Positions 1 through 5,825 of a stretch of 6,513 nucleotides of DNA are shown here, piece by piece. The position numbers and the translations under genes were made by a program. This stretch comes from Bacteroidota bacterium (GTDB taxonomy: Bacteria > Bacteroidota > Bacteroidia > Chitinophagales > Chitinophagaceae). Numbering within the stretch: the first letter of the stretch is position 1; the number at the start of each line of letters is the position of its first letter. The stretch spans positions 1 to 6,513 of the forward strand of contig JAEWIW010000219.1 of assembly GCA_023386855.1 (NCBI GenBank), written 5' to 3'. The notes beneath the pieces were generated by a model, which was not told the DNA's origin, made no database searches, and saw only the letters and a program-made list of their open reading frames with translations.

Positions 1-604
1 ATGCTGCTCCATTGAAACCCATTTCCGGCATTCCAAACTTTCCATAGATAAGTCCATAATCAAAAAAGATATTGGCAATGGTTTCAGCCACTGTTCCTGC
101 AATCAGGTATTTACTCTGGTTGGTACCTACCAGCAAGGCATTGCGCATCTGGTAGATATACAGGAAGGGAAGGCCCCAGATCCTGATCTGCAGGAAGCTC
201 ACGGCTTTCTGGTGAATCTCTGGTGAACGCAATGAAATGGCCAGTAAATGTGGTGCAACGAAATAGGTAAGTGCAATGCCAATGGCCGCGATTACCATCG
301 CTATCCGAAGTCCCTGTGAAAACAGTTTACCAATTTCTTCCGGCCTGCTTTCCCCTGCTCTTCTTGCAATTAAGGCCTGCAATCCATTGTTCAGTCCAAA
401 CCCAATGGCAGCAAAGATCAGGTAATAAACACCCGTCAGGCCCGCAACCCCAAGTTCCATCTGTCCCAGGTTTCCAAGAAAAATATTATTGGTAATGAAA
501 TTGGCTTGGGGCACCAGCATGGCAAAACTGATCGGCATGGCGATCCTGAGGATATGCTTATTGCTGATCTGGACCCTGAGGTCCGCTGGCGGTTGGGATG
601 ACAT
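1..604 (-). CDS. MATE-family multidrug/Na+-type efflux transporter, N-terminal part (C-terminus beyond left edge)
   Basis: Reading the minus strand from the ATG at 604-602 gives 201 uninterrupted codons that run off the window. The protein starts MSSQPPADLRVQISNKHILR, a short polar leader, and then enters hydrophobic segments at about residues 20-45, 50-72, 100-122 and 140-160, as expected for the first half of a 12-helix MATE (multi antimicrobial extrusion) transporter of about 440-460 residues. Family-like patterns are the PISFAMLVPQ stretch in helix 1, the GLNNGLQALIARRAGE stretch (residues 70-85), and at 176-201 an N-I-F-F-D-Y-G-L-I-Y-G segment followed by MPEMGFNGAA, typical of helix 5-6 in this family. 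These proteins exchange cations for drugs or metabolites across the inner membrane; the substrate here cannot be told. The gene is transcribed away from the housekeeping run on its right and is probably functionally unrelated to it. The start codon fits the usual short cytoplasmic N-terminus. Confidence 0.9.
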   Translation of the reverse strand, partial: MSSQPPADLRVQISNKHILRIAMPISFAMLVPQANFITNNIFLGNLGQMELGVAGLTGVYYLIFAAIGFGLNNGLQALIARRAGESRPEEIGKLFSQGLRIAMVIAAIGIALTYFVAPHLLAISLRSPEIHQKAVSFLQIRIWGLPFLYIYQMRNALLVGTNQSKYLIAGTVAETIANIFFDYGLIYGKFGMPEMGFNGAA

Positions 605-646
605 GGGTGCGCAAATTAAAGAAAGAAGCGGTATTATTGCGTTGTT
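605..646. promoter_or_regulatory. Divergent intergenic region, presumed promoters for both transcription units
   Basis: Only 42 bp separate the divergent starts of the MATE gene and the DUF3822 gene, so promoters for both must lie here or reach into the flanking coding sequence. On the plus strand 632-639 reads TATTATTG, one mismatch from the Bacteroidota -7 element TAnnTTTG, but no TTG lies at the expected -33 distance and the leader to the ATG at 647 would be a few bases only. On the minus strand 618-612 reads TAATTTG, one base short of the same element. Both are weak matches. Neither start has a Shine-Dalgarno sequence. The promoter role is inferred from gene arrangement, not from a convincing motif. 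Confidence 0.35.
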
Positions 647-1492
647 ATGCTAAAGCCCGCATTTGATATCATACCTGGCGACCTGGATCCGCACACCCTT
701 AGTTCCCATCATTTAGTTATGGAAATTGGCGACAGGGTCTTCAGCTATTTTATTTTTGATAAAAGCAATCATGCACTGGTTGCATTACGTGATTTTGTGT
801 TTGACAGTGAAAGCAACAGGCCAATGGCCGATATGATCGCCGAAGTGGTAGCATCTGATCCTGTGCTTGCCCGGAAATTTCATGATACCACGGTAGTATA
901 TTCTTTCCCCGAAAGCAGCCTGCTGCCATCCACGTTTAATAATGATTCACTCGACAGGTCCATCACCCAGCTGGTGTACGGTAATGTTCAGAAGGGAATG
1001 ATTTTTCGCGAGCCTGTTGAGGGTTGGGAGATGGTCAATGTTTACCGTATCTCGCGCGATCTTCAATCTTTTATTGAACAGGAATTCCATCCATCAAGGA
1101 TTTTTCATGCCTATACGCTGATGCTTGGAAACCTGGAAAGGGAAGCCGAAGATGAAAACCTGCTTAAGCTGCGATTTTATTCCGACAGGCTGGTAGTGAT
1201 GGCGATAAAGAATGGAGCATTACAGGTTATACAAACCTTTTTCTATCAAACGCCTGATGATGCGGCCTATCACCTGCTGGCCATCTGTGAGCAGTTTGAT
1301 ATCAGTCCCTCTTCGGTGTTACTGGAAGTGGGTGGACTGATCGATAAACAATCGGCGCTGTATAGTGAATTACAGAAATATTTTCTTCATATTCATCATG
1401 AAGAATTCCCCGGTATGGAGTCTGGTGAACTGCTTACTGATTTCCCCGCCCATTATTTCTCACCATTACTGAAATTTGCCACATGCGTATAA
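647..1492 (+). CDS. DUF3822-family protein, possible actin-like (ASKHA) fold
   Basis: A 281-residue soluble protein without signal peptide or membrane segment. I assign it to the DUF3822 family, found in Bacteroidota and commonly next to rsmD, from its overall sequence style and position; no function is established. Two parts look alike. Residues 22-53 (VMEIGDRVFSYFIFD then a hydrophobic strand) and 172-201 (LKLRFYSDRLVVMAIKNG then VIQTFFYQT) each suggest three consecutive beta strands. Each is followed by a helical region, and the C-terminal half ends with LLEVGGLIDKQSALYSELQK (225-244), reminiscent of the glycine strand-turn and helix of PilM/GspL/FtsA-type actin-like proteins. That fold assignment is my inference. 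No clear phosphate-binding DxG-type motif is visible, so ATP binding is doubtful. The last 10 bp, including the stop, overlap the start of rsmD, which suggests translational coupling. The start is the first ATG after the divergent gap and fits the family's short N-terminus. Confidence 0.8.
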   Translation: MLKPAFDIIPGDLDPHTLSSHHLVMEIGDRVFSYFIFDKSNHALVALRDFVFDSESNRPMADMIAEVVASDPVLARKFHDTTVVYSFPESSLLPSTFNNDSLDRSITQLVYGNVQKGMIFREPVEGWEMVNVYRISRDLQSFIEQEFHPSRIFHAYTLMLGNLEREAEDENLLKLRFYSDRLVVMAIKNGALQVIQTFFYQTPDDAAYHLLAICEQFDISPSSVLLEVGGLIDKQSALYSELQKYFLHIHHEEFPGMESGELLTDFPAHYFSPLLKFATCV

Positions 1493-2022
1493 TCGGAGGT
1501 GAACATGGCGGAAGAAAGATCAATCCACCGGCCAAAATGCCCTATACAAGGCCAACAACGGATATCGCAAAGGAAGGATTGTTCAATGTAATAGAGAATA
1601 ACCTCGATATATCTTCTCTCAAAACACTTGACCTCTTTGGCGGTACCGGTGCAATCAGTTATGAACTAGCTTCAAGAGGTGCAAACGATCTAACCATTGT
1701 TGAAAAAGACCCGCAGATGTTTGCTTTCATTGAAAAAAATTCATCGATGCTGGGACTGGAAAATTTTAAAGTGGTAAGGTCTGAAGTGTTTCGTTTTATA
1801 GAACAGTGCCAGGATAAATTTGATTTTATTTTTGCAGGACCACCATATGCATTGAATACCATCGACCAGCTTCCAATAAAGATTTTTGAAAAACAGTTGC
1901 TGAATACCGGTGGATGGTTCGTGCTGGAACATACGCCCCGGAACGATTACAGGAAATTTGATCACTATGTTACCCAAAGAAATTATGGCACTACGATCTT
2001 CAGCATATTTATTCAACGCTGA
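1483..2022 (+). CDS. rsmD: 16S rRNA (guanine(966)-N(2))-methyltransferase RsmD
   Basis: A 179-residue Rossmann-fold methyltransferase that, by family, transfers a methyl group from S-adenosylmethionine to N2 of G966 (E. coli numbering) in the 30S subunit. Family marks in order: N-terminal MRIIGG..GGRKI (1-13), TRPTTDIAKEGLFNVI (22-37, the usual RPT...E..FN block), SAM-binding motif I LDLFGGTGAISYELASRGA (49-67), the acidic strand end VEKD (73-76) and, in the C-terminus, FVLEHT followed by R-N-Y-G-T-T-I-F-S-I-F. Length agrees with the usual 180-200 residues. The odd point is motif IV: where the family has (D/N)PPY/F, residues 119-122 here read GPPY, so the residue expected to hold the target amino group is Gly (codon GGA at 1837-1839). 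The start overlaps the DUF3822 stop by 10 bp; no Shine-Dalgarno sequence is seen, so coupling to the upstream gene is likely. An 11-bp gap separates it from the next gene. Confidence 0.93.
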   Translation: MRIIGGEHGGRKINPPAKMPYTRPTTDIAKEGLFNVIENNLDISSLKTLDLFGGTGAISYELASRGANDLTIVEKDPQMFAFIEKNSSMLGLENFKVVRSEVFRFIEQCQDKFDFIFAGPPYALNTIDQLPIKIFEKQLLNTGGWFVLEHTPRNDYRKFDHYVTQRNYGTTIFSIFIQR

Positions 2023-2033
2023 GGGGTTAGGCC

Positions 2034-2612
2034 ATGGAATTTGTCATGACCAAAGCTGAACTGAGATATAAATACCAGCTGCTTCGAGATGAACTTGATC
2101 CCGAAGAAATGCTTCGAATGAGTTACCAAATCCGCGATCATTTCAGGTCTTTAGATCTTCCATCCATACAATACCTGTTAACCTATTCGCCACTGATCAT
2201 AAAAAAAGAATTTGAGATCTCCTATTGTACTGATGCATTGCTGGAAATACAGCCGCAAATAAAATTGTTATGGCCTGTGATAAAGGAAGTAAACCAGATG
2301 GAAGCCATCATGCCCCTAAACAAACAGGCATTTTCTTTCAATAAATATCATATTGCGGAACCTGCATCGGGTAAAAAAATTGAACCTTTAAAAATAGATC
2401 TTGTATTGGTGCCGCTACTGGCATTTGATAAAAGAGGATACCGTGTTGGGTATGGGAAAGGATATTACGACCGCTTTTTTCAAAGATGCCGAAAGGATGT
2501 TTTAAAGATCGGTGTTTCCTATTTTGAAGCAGCACCGGTGATCAGTGACATCAATCAATTTGACGTACCTTTAAACTATTGTATAACACCTCAAGGAATT
2601 TATGAATTTTAA
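2034..2612 (+). CDS. 5-formyltetrahydrofolate cyclo-ligase (5,10-methenyltetrahydrofolate synthetase)
   Basis: Converts 5-formyltetrahydrofolate to 5,10-methenyltetrahydrofolate with ATP in the cytoplasm, returning a dead-end folate to the one-carbon pool (family YgfA/Fau/MTHFS). The 192-residue product has the family hallmarks: an N-terminal helix TKAELRYKYQLLRDEL with basic residues, HIAEP (106-110), DLVLVPLLAFDKRGYRVGYG (122-141), and the nucleotide/phosphate-binding loop GYRVGYGKGYYDR (135-147), then the C-terminal FDVPLNYCITP. Length matches the usual 180-200. The start is uncertain: ATG 2034 has a GAGGGG tract seven bases upstream (2021-2026), while the in-frame ATG at 2046 gives MTKAELR, which looks like a typical family N-terminus; both leave all motifs intact. 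The stop overlaps the lpxK start by 11 bp, consistent with one operon. Confidence 0.93.
   Translation: MEFVMTKAELRYKYQLLRDELDPEEMLRMSYQIRDHFRSLDLPSIQYLLTYSPLIIKKEFEISYCTDALLEIQPQIKLLWPVIKEVNQMEAIMPLNKQAFSFNKYHIAEPASGKKIEPLKIDLVLVPLLAFDKRGYRVGYGKGYYDRFFQRCRKDVLKIGVSYFEAAPVISDINQFDVPLNYCITPQGIYEF
2593..2597 (+). promoter_or_regulatory. Shine-Dalgarno-like AAGGA before lpxK
   Basis: AAGGA sits four bases upstream of the lpxK ATG at 2602, inside the last codons of the cyclo-ligase gene. It is one of few Shine-Dalgarno-like tracts at starts in this window; most other starts lack one, as is common in Bacteroidota. It supports the ATG at 2602, but five bases can occur by chance. Confidence 0.35.
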
Positions 2613-3714
2613 TGCTCCATTACTGAAGCCTTTCCGGATGTTGCTTTTTCCCTTTTCCCTTGTGTATGCTGCTGCAGTTTGGATGCGAAACAGGATGTTT
2701 GATAACAGGATTCTTGGATCATCCTCCTTCAATCTTCCGCTGGTATGCGTTGGAAACCTTTCGGTAGGAGGAACCGGCAAATCGCCCATGGTAGAATTCC
2801 TTGCGAGAAAACTCCAGGATCAATATAAACTTGCCGCGTTGAGCAGGGGATATAAAAGAAAAACAAAGGGATATGCACTGGCAAATGAAGAATCCACTGC
2901 GCTGGATATTGGTGATGAACCCATGTTATTACACCAGAAATTTCCTGCCATAGCCGTGGCTGTGGGGGAAGAAAGAATAGTGGCAATTCCACAGTTATTG
3001 CACGACAGGCCCGAAACACAGGTCATCATACTGGATGATGCCTTCCAGCACAGGACGGTAAAAGCAGGATTGAATATATTACTTACCGATTATAATAACC
3101 TTTTTACGCGCGACTGGTTCCTGCCAACAGGTGATCTTCGTGATGAACGTGCCAGTTATAAAAGAGCAGAAGTGCTGGTGGTAACTAAAAGTCCTGCAGG
3201 CTTAACAGAGGAAGAAGCATCAAAGATCGCTGCTGAAATAAATGTATTGCCACATCAATCCATTTTCTTTACCAGCATTGATTATGGCATGCCTTATCAC
3301 CTGCTGACAAAACAACCTTATACTCTTGATGAAGAAACCGAAGTTTTACTGGTAACAGGAATTGCCAATCCAGGCCCAATAGAGAAATACCTTCTCGATA
3401 AAACCAGTACCTACCATGAAATGATATTTTCTGATCATCATATTTTCACTATTGATGATTTAAAAGAAATCCAGAAAAGATTTCAAGCCATACAGGCTGA
3501 AAAAAAACTGATCCTTACTACTGAAAAAGATGCGGTACGATTAGTCAAGTTTTCTGCTGCATTATCGGATGTACCGGTTTTTGCATTACCTATTACCATT
3601 AAGTTTCTTTTCAATGCAGAAGAAAGATTCCTGCAATTGATCAGTACCTTCATCGACCAATACCATAACCATTATACCAATGTCAAAGAAACCAGCGAAG
3701 AAAAAGAAAACTAA
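2602..3714 (+). CDS. lpxK: Tetraacyldisaccharide 4'-kinase LpxK
   Basis: Phosphorylates the 4' position of the tetraacyldisaccharide 1-phosphate to give lipid IVA, the sixth step of lipid A synthesis, at the cytoplasmic face of the inner membrane. The 370-residue protein begins with the family's single hydrophobic N-terminal segment (residues about 11-28), followed by VCVGNLSVGGTGKSP (48-62) containing the P-loop GGTGKS. Further family blocks are LSRGYKRKTKGY (80-91), GDEPMLL (104-110), VIILDDAFQH (141-150) with the acidic pair D145-D146, FLPTGDLRD (173-181), VTKSP (194-198), VTGIANP (251-257), FSDHHIF (276-282) and TTEKDAVRL (306-314). All expected motifs are present, so it should be active. 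Its presence implies an outer membrane with lipid A. The last 35 bp overlap rnr in another frame and encode an acidic tail (KETSEEKEN) past the conserved fold. Start chosen at 2602 because it gives the full hydrophobic helix and has an AAGGA upstream. Confidence 0.96.
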   Translation: MNFNAPLLKPFRMLLFPFSLVYAAAVWMRNRMFDNRILGSSSFNLPLVCVGNLSVGGTGKSPMVEFLARKLQDQYKLAALSRGYKRKTKGYALANEESTALDIGDEPMLLHQKFPAIAVAVGEERIVAIPQLLHDRPETQVIILDDAFQHRTVKAGLNILLTDYNNLFTRDWFLPTGDLRDERASYKRAEVLVVTKSPAGLTEEEASKIAAEINVLPHQSIFFTSIDYGMPYHLLTKQPYTLDEETEVLLVTGIANPGPIEKYLLDKTSTYHEMIFSDHHIFTIDDLKEIQKRFQAIQAEKKLILTTEKDAVRLVKFSAALSDVPVFALPITIKFLFNAEERFLQLISTFIDQYHNHYTNVKETSEEKEN

Positions 3715-5785
3715 AGCACCATCAGAAAACCTGTTGACCGGCACCCTCGACATAACACGGTCTGGGATGGGATTTGTGATCGTAGATAAGATTGAAAAAG
3801 ACATTATGGTTAGGCCATCTGATTTCAATACTGCCATGCATGGTGATACTGTGCGCGTAAAAGTTCCTGCGCATGCAACAGGCAGGGGAGGAAGGCAGCA
3901 GGGCCAGGTGGTGGATGTCATCAAACGCAAGCAGATGGAATTTGCCGGTAAGATCCAGATGGGCAGGAGCTTTGCGTTCTTTGTTGCTGATGTTGACAAA
4001 CCCATGCCTGATATTTATATCCCTCTGGAAAAGATCAATGGGGCTACTGAAGCCGATCGCGTAGTGGTGAGAATTATAGAATGGGAAAAAAATAAAAAGC
4101 CGGTAGGTGAAGTGGTACAGGTGATGGAGCCAGGCAATGAAAGCGATATGGCGATGAAGGAATTGCTGATGGAAGCTGGCTTTCCCCTGGTCTTCCCCGA
4201 AAATGTACTTGAAGAAGCAGAACGAATTCCTGATATAATACCTTCTAAAGAAATTGATATAAGAAAAGATTGCAGGGATATTCTTACCATAACGATTGAC
4301 CCTGTTGATGCGCGCGACTTCGATGATGCCATATCCATTCGTCAGCTTGATAATGGCAATTATGAAATAGGTGTTCACATCGCTGATGTAAGTTATTACG
4401 TGGAACCCGACAGTGATCTTGATAAGGAAGCTTACCAGCGCGCCACTTCAGTTTACCTTCCCGACAGGGTTTCACCCATGTTGCCGGAAAGAATTTCTAA
4501 TGAGCTATGTTCCTTAAGACCTCATGAAGATAAACTGACCTTCTCCGGTATTTTTGAAATCACTCCAAAGGGTGCTGTAAAAAAACAATGGCTTGGAAGA
4601 ACGGTTATTCATTCCAACCATCGCTTTACCTATGAAGAAGTGCAGGAGATCATTGAAACAAAAGAAGGATTATATAAAGACGAGATATTGTTACTGAATG
4701 CACTTGCACAACAATACCGTAAGCAAAGATTTAAAAAAGGTGCCATCAATTTTTCCTCACAGGAAGTAAGGTTTAAGCTGGATGAACAGGGAAAGCCAAT
4801 TGGTATCATGGTAAAAGAAAGTAAGGAAGCGCACCAGCTGATCGAAGAATTCATGTTGCTGGCCAACAGGCGCGTGGCAGAATATGTCAGTAAGATCAAG
4901 GTCAATAAAAAAGAAGTGCCCTTTCCTTACAGGGTTCATGATACTCCCGATGAAACAAAGCTGATGCCTTTCGTGGCTTTTGCATTAAAGTATGGACATA
5001 AGTTTGACATGAGCTCACCGGAAAGCATCGCTGAATCTTTTAACCAGATGCTGAAAGATGCGCATGGCCGACCTGAACAGCATGTGCTGGAACAACTGGG
5101 AATAAGAACAATGTCCAAAGCCATCTATACCACGGAAAATATTGGCCATTATGGACTGGGCTTTGAAAATTATTGTCACTTTACATCACCGATAAGACGT
5201 TATCCCGATATACTGGTTCATCGCATATTGCAACAGTGCCTGGAGAATAATATTGAACCCGATAAAAAGCTTGAACAGAAAAGCAAGCATTGCAGTGAAA
5301 GAGAAAGGGCAGCGATGGATTGCGAAAGGGCGGCCAATAAATATAAGCAGGTAGAATACATGCAAAACTTCCTTGGTGAAGAATTTGAAGGTGTGATCAG
5401 TGGTGTTTCTTCCTTTGGATTCTGGGTGGAGACAGTCGAACATAAATGTGAAGGTTTGGTGAGCATTGCTTCGTTATCCGACTATGATGATTTCCGTTTG
5501 ATTGAATCTGATTACAATCTTGTTGGTATGCGCAGTGGAAGAAAGTTCCGCATGGGTGATAAGGTAATGATCAGGGTAGTGGCGGCTAATCTAACCAAGA
5601 GACAACTTGATTATGAATGGGTGATCACTGCGGCAATTGCAGATGATAAAAAAGATTCGGCCAGGGGAATGGAAATGGGAGTATCAGAAAAGACTGCATC
5701 GGCAGGAAGAAAAAGTCAACCAGCACAGGCTGGCAAAAAAAGTTCAAAAGGAAAATCATCGCGACGGGGACCTGCGAAGGGATAG
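3680..5785 (+). CDS. rnr: Ribonuclease R (3'-to-5' exoribonuclease, RNB family)
   Basis: A 701-residue processive 3'-5' hydrolytic exoribonuclease that degrades structured RNA, rRNA fragments and mRNA. Order of domains: basic leader (1-16, PAKKKKTK), cold-shock domain 1 (about 18-85), cold-shock domain 2 (about 86-150), RNB catalytic domain (about 195-525), S1 RNA-binding domain (about 566-650, with EEFEGVISGVSSFGFWVE) and a basic low-complexity tail (651-701). The active-site block IDPVDARDFDDA gives Asp 207, 213, 215 and 216, matching in spacing the four catalytic acids of E. coli RNase R; the second signature HFTSPIRRYPD is at 500-510. The N-terminal helix-turn-helix domain of enterobacterial RNase R is absent, which explains the shorter length. 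The only suitable start is 3680: the next in-frame Met (30) would cut the first cold-shock domain. It overlaps lpxK by 35 bp and has no Shine-Dalgarno sequence, so coupling to lpxK translation is likely. Confidence 0.96.
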   Translation: MSKKPAKKKKTKAPSENLLTGTLDITRSGMGFVIVDKIEKDIMVRPSDFNTAMHGDTVRVKVPAHATGRGGRQQGQVVDVIKRKQMEFAGKIQMGRSFAFFVADVDKPMPDIYIPLEKINGATEADRVVVRIIEWEKNKKPVGEVVQVMEPGNESDMAMKELLMEAGFPLVFPENVLEEAERIPDIIPSKEIDIRKDCRDILTITIDPVDARDFDDAISIRQLDNGNYEIGVHIADVSYYVEPDSDLDKEAYQRATSVYLPDRVSPMLPERISNELCSLRPHEDKLTFSGIFEITPKGAVKKQWLGRTVIHSNHRFTYEEVQEIIETKEGLYKDEILLLNALAQQYRKQRFKKGAINFSSQEVRFKLDEQGKPIGIMVKESKEAHQLIEEFMLLANRRVAEYVSKIKVNKKEVPFPYRVHDTPDETKLMPFVAFALKYGHKFDMSSPESIAESFNQMLKDAHGRPEQHVLEQLGIRTMSKAIYTTENIGHYGLGFENYCHFTSPIRRYPDILVHRILQQCLENNIEPDKKLEQKSKHCSERERAAMDCERAANKYKQVEYMQNFLGEEFEGVISGVSSFGFWVETVEHKCEGLVSIASLSDYDDFRLIESDYNLVGMRSGRKFRMGDKVMIRVVAANLTKRQLDYEWVITAAIADDKKDSARGMEMGVSEKTASAGRKSQPAQAGKKSSKGKSSRRGPAKG

Positions 5786-5804
5786 CCCATTTATTCACGA
5801 ATTC

Positions 5805-5816
5805 AATTGATCAATT
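5805..5816. repeat. 12-bp perfect palindrome AATTGATCAATT in the rnr/prenyl-synthase gap
   Basis: AATTGATCAATT equals its own reverse complement. It lies 10-21 bases upstream of the prenyl synthase ATG within the 40-bp gap after rnr. It has no loop and no G/C-rich stem, so it is not an intrinsic terminator; it could be a protein-binding site or a chance product of A/T-rich sequence. The central GATC is also a Dam-type methylation site. Confidence 0.3.
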
Positions 5817-5825
5817 ATTTCATTC

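Noticed and set aside
271..495. Open frame of 74 codons on the plus strand
   Set aside because: It is antisense to the MATE transporter coding sequence, whose minus-strand reading shows clear family patterns; the plus-strand peptide resembles nothing and is rich in Gln, Pro and Ser as expected of a shadow frame.
1659..2016. Antisense open frames within rsmD
   Set aside because: They overlap conserved RsmD motifs on the other strand and show no start signal or recognisable protein features.
3500..3507. Run of eight A bases in lpxK as a possible programmed frameshift site
   Set aside because: The frame is continuous through the run and downstream family motifs (TTEKDAVRL) follow in the same frame, so no shift is needed.
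4086..4092. Run of seven A bases in rnr as a possible slippage site
   Set aside because: The cold-shock domain reads through it in frame, and no alternative frame gives a meaningful product.
3722..4378. Long open frame of 218 codons on the minus strand opposite rnr
   Set aside because: It lies wholly antisense to the conserved cold-shock and catalytic region of RNase R, its product is rich in His, Ile, Tyr and Phe with no recognisable family pattern, and no promoter or ribosome binding site is apparent.
5786..5825. Intrinsic terminator after rnr
   Set aside because: The gap contains no G/C-rich stem followed by a T tract; the only symmetry is a loopless A/T-rich palindrome.
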